Assembly (NCBI RefSeq): GCF_002177115.1
Contig: NZ_MVAG01000128.1
Location: forward strand, 434,001-498,000
Length of the DNA stretch: 64,000 bases
Reading direction: 5' to 3'
DNA from: Chryseobacterium mucoviscidosis
GTDB lineage: Bacteria > Bacteroidota > Bacteroidia > Flavobacteriales > Weeksellaceae
Of the stretch, positions 1 through 7,500 are shown one piece after another. The position numbers were made by a program, and so were the translations under genes. Every line of letters starts with the position of its first letter. Position 1 is the first letter of the stretch. The notes below the pieces were generated by a model. The model did not search any database. It was not told the origin of the DNA and saw nothing but the letters and a program-made list of their open reading frames with translations.

Positions 1-1386
1 TTTGTGAGAAAAATTTAATACAATAAACTCTGCAGGACGTACTAAAGCGACTTCAATTTTTACATCCATGATGTCTGTTCCTCCGGATTTCACTTCAACT
101 TTGTAAGCTTCTTTGGGAGAATTTCCTGCCAATGCTCCGTCTATCCACTGCTGATTAAGAAAATTCTCAATCATTGCTTTTGCTCTTAACCATGTGTGAA
201 TGACATGAGGCTGATTGATAAATTTTTCGTTAAGCGCTATGCTTATTGACTGTTTAAGCATGTTATAATAACGGCGTACATGGATGTATTTCCACTCGTT
301 ATCTTTTTCATCTTCCTTTTTGTCTTTTCCATCCAGCGTTCTGGCTCCCCAAACCAAGGTTCCTTTTCCTGTGAAGTTTCTGATAGCGTTGATTGATTTT
401 CCTTCATCATCAATGTTAAGACCAGATTGTTCTTCGTCGGAAATTTTTTCAGTCGGAGCTGTTACGTAATTCAAACTTACATTTGCAGGAGCTTTCCAGA
501 CTCCTCTTGTATTGTCTATTCTTCCATACACTCCTGCTATTGCAGATGATGGCGGCAAAACTACTTTCAGAGATTTCAGCAACTCTTTTATCTGATTATA
601 TAATGAAGAATTTGCTGTTTCCAGGGACTCTAATGTTACTCCATTAGCAATTCCAACGGGCTGATTCTGCGTATCGAGGTGAGAAACAGGAGTTATTTTT
701 TCATCAAAATGATAATTTAAAACCGTTTTCAGATGAGGAAAATAAGCTGCCGCATAACTTGAGGAATTTACTGTATTTCTGAAACTCTCCACTGCAGTAA
801 GATTTCCGATTTTTGTAGTGGAATTTCCATAGTAAGTATCTAATAGGGCAAACATATTTTTGGATTCTCCTGCAGATTCGGCTTTGATAATTGCTGCATT
901 ATATAATTCATGAAAGTCATTAGGAGAATTTAATGATACGGCATCCGGGAAAATAACAAGAAGTGGCTCTTTTATATTATTGATTAAATTTAACCCTGAT
1001 TTCAAAAGACTTTTTTCTACCTGTGCTACATTGTAATCTCCCACAGAAACGATGTAGCAAGCACCGCCTCCATTAGCAAAATACATTTGTAACGAATAAT
1101 ACATTAAAAATTTTGCCTTTGGTTCTAAAACTATTATTCCTGCATCAGTATCTTTTAATGTAATACTTTCCATTTTTGCGCTCCCGAATTTTTTCTCAAA
1201 ATCCAGAAGAGAGCTGATCTTTGATGGCTTATAATCAGGTGCGCTAGTATCATTGTCTTCGGAAGGCTTTCGTTCGGTATATCCTATGAATACAGGTACA
1301 GCAGTTTCTACCAATGCAATGGAGTTGGGAAGTTTTGGCAGTTCTTCAATAGAGACACCGGGTGTCGTCGGATTTGGTATGTTCAT
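1..1386 (-). CDS. Phage-type tail sheath protein of an eCIS (3' end cut off by the window)
   Basis: Contractile sheath subunit of an extracellular contractile injection system (phage-tail-like particle). The visible 462 codons begin MNIPNPTTPGVSIEE, the N-terminal arm typical of tail sheath proteins (TPGVY/S-xEE). They end in a C-terminal region with RPAEFIVLNFSHK, the usual sheath C-terminus, so only a few residues should be missing. The gene lies just downstream of a DUF4255 gene on the same strand, the standard eCIS order of cap/terminator then sheath. The ATG at 1384-1386 is the obvious start. In the family the sheath contracts around the inner tube to drive it into a target membrane; which target is not visible here. 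Confidence 0.88.
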   Translation of the reverse strand, partial: MNIPNPTTPGVSIEELPKLPNSIALVETAVPVFIGYTERKPSEDNDTSAPDYKPSKISSLLDFEKKFGSAKMESITLKDTDAGIIVLEPKAKFLMYYSLQMYFANGGGACYIVSVGDYNVAQVEKSLLKSGLNLINNIKEPLLVIFPDAVSLNSPNDFHELYNAAIIKAESAGESKNMFALLDTYYGNSTTKIGNLTAVESFRNTVNSSSYAAAYFPHLKTVLNYHFDEKITPVSHLDTQNQPVGIANGVTLESLETANSSLYNQIKELLKSLKVVLPPSSAIAGVYGRIDNTRGVWKAPANVSLNYVTAPTEKISDEEQSGLNIDDEGKSINAIRNFTGKGTLVWGARTLDGKDKKEDEKDNEWKYIHVRRYYNMLKQSISIALNEKFINQPHVIHTWLRAKAMIENFLNQQWIDGALAGNSPKEAYKVEVKSGGTDIMDVKIEVALVRPAEFIVLNFSHK

Positions 1387-1421
1387 AAATTTTAAATTAA
1401 AGGGTTATTTGTTTTCTGATA

Positions 1422-1967
1422 TTATTTAACCGTAATATCCTTGATATCAACATCATTAATAAGCTGAACATCAGAAGCATTTTTAGCTCCAATCTTAACC
1501 ACACTTACTTTATACATTACGGAAGGAATGATCTTTCCGCCCAATAAACCCCAGATGTAACTTAGCTGCTCAAACGGTACGGCGTACATTTCTGTTCTGA
1601 AAGTAAAATTGCTTTCTCCGATACCAGTTGCAACGTATTCCAATACATTTTTTGCACGAAGAACCTCAATAACTTTTGAAATGTTTATTAAAGCACTGTC
1701 ATAATCCGTCATATTTGCTGTAACCATTACGAAAAGATTTACATATGCCGAAGGACTTTCCATTTTTGTAACATTGGATGTATTTTTTACATATCTTGAG
1801 ATATTTTTCATGGTAGATTCCTCCTGAACATTCAGTAAGGTAATCACCACTTTATTATCAAGTCCCGCAGCTCCGTCTTCATGCTTTGCGATGTCGTTAA
1901 CAACAACATCTGCTAAACCGGCAGAATGCAACTCATTTTTTAAAACTGTTAATACTTCTTTTATCAT
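1422..1967 (-). CDS. DUF4255 / Pvc16-like tail terminator protein
   Basis: The 181-residue product opens with MIKEVLTVLKNELHSAG and contains a VVITLLNVQEEST segment. This is characteristic of DUF4255 (Pvc16 N-terminal family) proteins, which cap the tube/sheath of eCIS particles. It is first in a minus-strand operon, 35 bp before the sheath gene. The family assignment is from recalled motifs and gene order. Function as terminator/cap is inferred from Afp16/Pvc16 homology. Confidence 0.83.
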   Translation of the reverse strand: MIKEVLTVLKNELHSAGLADVVVNDIAKHEDGAAGLDNKVVITLLNVQEESTMKNISRYVKNTSNVTKMESPSAYVNLFVMVTANMTDYDSALINISKVIEVLRAKNVLEYVATGIGESNFTFRTEMYAVPFEQLSYIWGLLGGKIIPSVMYKVSVVKIGAKNASDVQLINDVDIKDITVK

Positions 1968-1993
1968 AATTTTTGTTCTTTAGTATTATGGTG

Positions 1994-2001
1994 CAAACAT
2001 A
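1994..2001 (-). promoter_or_regulatory. Bacteroidota -7 box upstream of the DUF4255/sheath operon
   Basis: On the minus strand this reads TATGTTTG, a match to TAnnTTTG, ending 26 nt before the ATG at 1967. No convincing -33 TTG was found. The divergent spacer 1968-2480 (513 bp) otherwise contains only AT-rich sequence with no ORF I would support. Confidence 0.5.
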
Positions 2002-2446
2002 CAATCCGCCCGACTTAAAAAACGAATATTTTGGGGGCTCCATCCTGTCTTTGCAGTAAATGCTTTTTTTGAATTTTCTTTTAACCTAAAAAATAAATCA
2101 ATATAAAATAATGATAATCAAATAATTAGCACCTACTAAATTTAACAAAAATTTATCCTGATCTAAGGCTTGTGAAATAAACACTGTTAACTGAAGGTAA
2201 TTTTAAGGCGTGAAAAATGATTATTTTAAGTATAATGTTGTGAGATTCCTCCATTGATTTTTTTATCCGCTCAATATTTTTTCCAATTATCAATATCTGA
2301 AAAGATATAATTCCGAAATCTGATCAGATTTCATCCTTTTCTGAATTAAAAAATTTATCGTTTTTATTATCAGAACATAAGTTTATGATCTACTGCAAAG
2401 ACAGAACAGCGAGGTCTTATTATTCGTTATACTGCTTTTCTTCCTC

Positions 2447-2454
2447 TAATTTTG
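2447..2454 (+). promoter_or_regulatory. -7 box (TAATTTTG) upstream of the Cys-rich gene
   Basis: TAATTTTG fits TAnnTTTG and lies 26 nt upstream of the ATG at 2481, mirroring the promoter of the divergent sheath operon. This suggests the two halves of the eCIS locus are transcribed divergently from one spacer. Confidence 0.45.
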
Positions 2455-2480
2455 ACCCCATAATTTAAACTTTAATCACA

Positions 2481-2801
2481 ATGAATATTAAAACTCTTTT
2501 TGGCAAACGCAATGAAATCATTGGCGGCCATTTTAATGAATTAAGATCAAAACTGGGTATGGCAAATCAGGACGAGGAAGTTGTTTTTTCTGTAAGAGAA
2601 GAAATCTGTAACGCCTGTCCTTTGAAAAACGGAAACAACTGCAATACCCAAAAATGGATTCATCCTCAGACTCTGGAAGTTTCAGATGCTCCGAAAGACG
2701 GCTTTATAAGAGGTTGCGGATGCAGACTAAGTGCAAAACAGAGATCCAAATACAGCCTTTGTCCTGCAGGTTTCTGGGGCGGAGAATTTGACAAGAAATA
2801 G
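2481..2801 (+). CDS. Small Cys-rich protein of the eCIS locus (possible metal-binding)
   Basis: A 106-residue protein with two cysteine clusters: CNACPLKNGNNC around residues 43-54 and GCGCRLSAKQRSKYSLCPAG near residues 78-97. Spaced Cys pairs of this type suggest a zinc or iron-sulfur site. Similar proteins are, from memory, seen beside Bacteroidota phage tail genes, but I cannot name a family with certainty. No signal peptide or membrane segment is visible. It lies 46 bp upstream of the tape-measure gene in the same direction, so it is probably co-transcribed. A role as an assembly or baseplate accessory is only inference. Confidence 0.7.
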   Translation: MNIKTLFGKRNEIIGGHFNELRSKLGMANQDEEVVFSVREEICNACPLKNGNNCNTQKWIHPQTLEVSDAPKDGFIRGCGCRLSAKQRSKYSLCPAGFWGGEFDKK

Positions 2802-2847
2802 GCATTTTACGGTAATTCCACCATTGTATAACTCAAATTTATTTAAT

Positions 2848-4338
2848 GTGAAGCAAGATCATATCATTCAGAAAGTTTTTATTGAAATTACGGTAAATAA
2901 TAAAGAAAAAGGACTGAGTATAAAAGACGACATCAACAGTTTTCTGTCGATGGATGTGTTTCCGAAAATAGAAAAATACCTCAGTACTTTTGAACACAGA
3001 TTAGCAGACCGCACTTTACAGATCACTAAACTAGAATTGAATCTGGATGTAAAAAGCAGCGCATTAAATTCTGATCTGAAAGATAGAATTGCAAAAGTTT
3101 TCGAAGAAGAATTATCTGAAATTACAAATCCTGTTTTAAATTCGGATGAGGTTAAGAGCAGTAATTCTGAAGCGTATCTGTTGACCAACCAGGAAAAGAT
3201 CCTTCAGAGCTTTATTTATTTTTTGGAAAGAGGAAGTATGCCATGGTGGAATTCTGATAAAAAAAGTTTCTCTCTCCTTGAGCCAAAGGTATTTAACACC
3301 ATTATTCAGGGTGAAAATTTTCAGAACTGCATTCTTCCTGTTTTTTCTAAAAGAAATGTGCAGGAAAGAATCATTCATCAGCTTTCTAACGAACAAATTG
3401 CCCAATTATGCAATGTTATTTTAAAAGATAAAGCATTAAAAATCAATTTACAATCAGAGATTATACAGTTGATCTCAAAGCTGGATCAGACTAACAGAAT
3501 TATGATATGGAGACTGATTTTAAATATTTTGTCGAGGCATCTGAAATCTCCGAACATTCATATTGAGGATTATTTTTTACAAGAAATACTGAAATCTGAG
3601 ACTTTATCAAAAGATTTATTTTTTGTGAAAAATCATTTTCATAACCTAAAAACAGTATTAAACATATTTCCAATCATCAAAGAGGCTGAATTGATTGAAA
3701 AAATTGAAGAGACCCTCATCAAAAACGATCAAAATACAAAAAAGACAACGAAAAAAAATGAGCAAAATTTTACGGAAATCAATGATGTGGTAATACAGAA
3801 TGACAAGAATTCTGAACAAAAAGCTGAAGAAATTATTTCTGATGAAGGACAATATGTTCAAAATGCCGGGCTGATTCTGATTCATCCGTTTATGAAAACT
3901 TTTTTTGAGCACTGTGATCTTCTGGACAAGAAAACTAATCAGCTTTCAGATCCTGAACTGGGTGCACATCTGCTTCATTATATTGCTACCGGGAAAATAA
4001 ATGCTCCTGAATACGACATGATATTTGAGAAATTTTTGTGTAATATTCCTCTTCATCAATCGATCAACCGACATATTAAGCTTACGCGTAAACACAAAAC
4101 TCAAGTTAAAAATCTGATAGAAAGTGTTCAGCATAACTGGAGTGCCATGAAAACCTCATCCGCAGAATTGCTCCGGAATGAATTTTTTCAACGTCCCGGA
4201 AAACTGGTTGTCTCCGACCAAGACTGCACTCTTACCGTAGAACGAAAAACACAGGATATTTTACTGGAAAGACTTTCGTGGGGAATCGGTCTTGTGAAGC
4301 TGCCGTGGAAGGATCAGTTTATGTTTGTGAACTGGTAA
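2848..4338 (+). CDS. Contractile injection system tape measure protein (CIS_TMP-like)
   Basis: About 497 residues. The N-terminus DHIIQKVFIEITVNNKEKG and C-terminal block with LLHYIATGK, LLRNEFFQRPG and LERLSWGIGLVKLPW are the two conserved ends of the eCIS tape-measure/Afp14-like family. The middle carries a charged Lys/Glu/Asn-rich linker (codons near 3715-3850). The frame is open back to an ATG at 2731, but that would overlap the Cys-rich gene by 71 bp and add residues unlike the family. The GTG at 2848 puts KQDHIIQK at the very N-terminus, as expected, so I prefer it. In the family this protein sets the tube length. Confidence 0.8.
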   Translation: MKQDHIIQKVFIEITVNNKEKGLSIKDDINSFLSMDVFPKIEKYLSTFEHRLADRTLQITKLELNLDVKSSALNSDLKDRIAKVFEEELSEITNPVLNSDEVKSSNSEAYLLTNQEKILQSFIYFLERGSMPWWNSDKKSFSLLEPKVFNTIIQGENFQNCILPVFSKRNVQERIIHQLSNEQIAQLCNVILKDKALKINLQSEIIQLISKLDQTNRIMIWRLILNILSRHLKSPNIHIEDYFLQEILKSETLSKDLFFVKNHFHNLKTVLNIFPIIKEAELIEKIEETLIKNDQNTKKTTKKNEQNFTEINDVVIQNDKNSEQKAEEIISDEGQYVQNAGLILIHPFMKTFFEHCDLLDKKTNQLSDPELGAHLLHYIATGKINAPEYDMIFEKFLCNIPLHQSINRHIKLTRKHKTQVKNLIESVQHNWSAMKTSSAELLRNEFFQRPGKLVVSDQDCTLTVERKTQDILLERLSWGIGLVKLPWKDQFMFVNW

Positions 4339-4427
4339 AGAGTTTTTAAAATCAAAGTCTGTTAAAACATACAGACTTTGATTTTCCTATTTTTAGAATA
4401 AATATAACTTAGGATAAATTTTTTTAG

Positions 4428-4445
4428 TTATTTCCCGATACAAAA
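4428..4445. repeat. attL-like 18-bp direct repeat (copy of the mnmE 3' end)
   Basis: TTATTTCCCGATACAAAA is identical to 27547-27564. The latter is the last six codons of mnmE (FCIGK-stop) read on the minus strand. The flanking bases differ on both sides (g/t before, t/c after), so the identity is exactly 18 bp. This copy lies in noncoding DNA 89 bp after the tape-measure gene, and so marks the far end of the integrated element. Confidence 0.88.
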
Positions 4446-4485
4446 TCTAATAGAACATTCATTTACAAATTTTTATATAGATAAA

Positions 4486-4513
4486 GATGTACAAAAGATG
4501 TACAAAATTAAAA
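4486..4513 (+). repeat. Candidate integrase arm-type site, left end
   Basis: Two tandem GATGTACAAAA units lie 41 bp inside the left 18-bp repeat. A closely similar tandem (GGTGTACAAAAGATACACAAA) lies inside the other end at 27434-27461. Short repeats near both ends of an integrative element are typical arm-type recombinase sites; binding is inferred. Confidence 0.5.
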
Positions 4514-4544
4514 TACTATAACAACCTTTTCTCGTAATTTAAAT

Positions 4545-7500
4545 TTATTTTTTTTTTATATCTAATAATAATTTTTCAAACCTTTCTTTCTCTTCATAGC
4601 GATCTTCTCGCCCTAGACTATTCTTCTTAATAGAGGTATACTTTGCTAAAATACCAATTTTGTATTTTTTGTCTTTAGTTATGAACTCTTTCAAAAATGA
4701 TTTCTTTATCATTAGATAAGTGCCATACCCCATTGGCTCACCAAAAGGTGTAGTATCTTTAAAATCTTCGAGAAAATCACCAAAAAAAGCGACAATATCA
4801 TTATCTTTTTTATAAATAATTTGATTTGAGGAAATGTCAAAATGCGATTCTTGCGATAGAGTTTTTGATAGAAGAAAAATATTTTCTTTCATTCTAAAGT
4901 AATTCCACATATTATTAGTTTGTCTTGCTAATGGAGAAATTAGAGGAACTAATTCTGAGGATGTTAGTTTGGGTTCAAGAAATTCTAACTGACAATCCAA
5001 TAAACCATATTGAAATGGAATAAGTGTGGGATTATACCACATTCCGGCATCGAAAAGTTTATCTTGAATTTCTTCTTCACTATATGTGTCAATAAACTTT
5101 TCATTACAACCAAACAAAGTTGTTGTAATATTATAAAAATTTGATTTTCGTTCATTAGAATTATTTTTTACTGGAAAAGTATAATTAAAATAAACTGGTA
5201 TGAACTCTTTGTCACCTTCAAATAGCTTTTCATATTTTTCTCCCGCATTTTCAATATTTAATAATGTATCTGTTGAAAATTTCTGTAACCAGTTCGGCTT
5301 GTCAGTAACATCTATATTCCATAATGAATAGTCAACTGGTAAATTCATTATCGTAAGTCTCAAAATATCATTAACCTTGATTAAATCAAATTGATAAACA
5401 GCATCAATCAATCTAAAAAAAGTAGATTTCAGAATATCAGCAAATACTGTAGATCTACCTTTCATATAATTGTATTGGGAATTCTTAAAATCTTCATCAG
5501 TATTTCTATTATAATTTATGCCTCTGATTTCACATTCATCTTCGTACATATTACACCATACTTTCCATATTTTAAATTGATATGTGGCTTTTGATTGAAG
5601 AAAATCAATATCATCCAAATATTTCAAAGGTAAGTTTCGTCCAATCAGTTTTTTAAATTTTTCTTCTGTTAAGATTGTTTTTCCAGAACTTATGGCTGTA
5701 ATCATTTCTCCAGAAAATCTTAAACTTAAATTTAGCTTACTTGATATTTTCATCAACAATAAATCTGTAGCCATACACCTTATAGATAATAAATTATCTA
5801 AGACGGATTGGGTGAGAAGTGTGTATGTTTGGGAGTTTGACTTTGCAAGTGATTTTATCAAAACTAACAATCCTTCACAGACTCTACTCTCCAATTCTTC
5901 CTCAAATAAATAATTAAAAAAAATCTGATGATATTCTCCAGTCTCATCTAATATCAAAAGATTTGCGATTTGCTCTCCAGCTAATCCTCTAACAATTGGG
6001 CTTATCCATGTAAATCTGGATAGTAAAATATCAAAGGTTGTGATTTCTGTCGGTGTAATAAAGTAATCAGGTAATATTAATTCTACGTTAGGAAAAATTT
6101 GGGGAAGAATATCTAAATAATATTGGGTGATTCTTTCAGCTTCTGGTAAATTATCTATATCAACAAAGAATTGATTAGAATTTGGAATTGGTACTACATA
6201 ATCTTTATCTGCTCCGTAACGAAGCCCAACGTTTGATACAGTTTTAAAATAGAAGTCGTTAACCCTGTCAGGAAAATCAACCTTAATTTTTTTCCATCGA
6301 ATCTGCGATTCTTCTATATTTCGAGAAAACACAGACCACCCTCCACCATTAGAATGTGCCCATGAAATACACTCATATGCAAACTCTTTATCATATTCAT
6401 ACGCAAAGGGATAAACTTCATCTAGCAATTCTGACGAAACTTTTGAATAATCTCCGTTGATTATTTTCTTTATTTCAATTATACTTTCTTCAACACTTAA
6501 ATTTTTGCTCAATCGTGACTGAAACCAATCCTGTAAAAGACCTGAAATGTTATAATCGACAAATCTAATTTTGTAGCCTATTTCATTTTCTATATATTCT
6601 TTGATCTTATTAGGGAGAACTGCACCAATTTTTGTGGCTTTTTCCTTCTTTTTCGTATCTTTCTTTACTTCCGTTGATAAATCATAATTAAACCTTCTTT
6701 GTAACTCAGACAAAACGGGAATAACATCTGTCTTTTCTTTCGACACTTTAACAAGAGTTTCATAATGCGGGTCAATAGCCGTTCCTGCTATTGCTTTTGC
6801 TATAGGATCTTTATAATCTAAAGTATATAATACATCACCAAAGCTGTTCTCGATATCATAATATTCACGCTTTTCGATGTAATGGAAATATTGATTGTAT
6901 AATAGTTGAGGATCAACTATTATTAGTAACCCACATAATTTCCCCATAAAATGCCTAGTTTCATCTCCGTCTGTCAGTTCTTCAATATTAAAAACATATG
7001 GGAAAATTTGTTTGATAAACTTTGAGCCTAATTTTGAGCCAGATTTTACACAAATTTCAATACTTTCTAGAATTTGATACAGAAGCATATCTTTATGATT
7101 TCCATATGCCAATATATTTTTTGCGGCTTCTTTAATTAGAATATTTGCATTGACAGTATCACTATTATTTAATGCAAAAATTGCCAATTCACATAGCCTT
7201 TGTGCTTTTTCATTGAAAGGAACAGTTTTTTCTAAAATACCTTTTGATTCATTTTGAATGAAGAAATTAAAATCATTTTTTTCAATGAAAATCATTTTGG
7301 AATTAATTACTTCGTTTAAAGATTTACGATTGTAAGCCTTCCAATCAGTTAAAAATTCTAAATCGTCGTAGTTAAGTTCATATTGCACTCCGCCAAACCG
7401 ATTAACAGTATTTGTAAGCCAAAGTGAAATATTAATTATTTTGGGTATTGTTTCCCTTTCATAATCATAAATATCTCGATTTTCAGAAAAACTCAATTCT

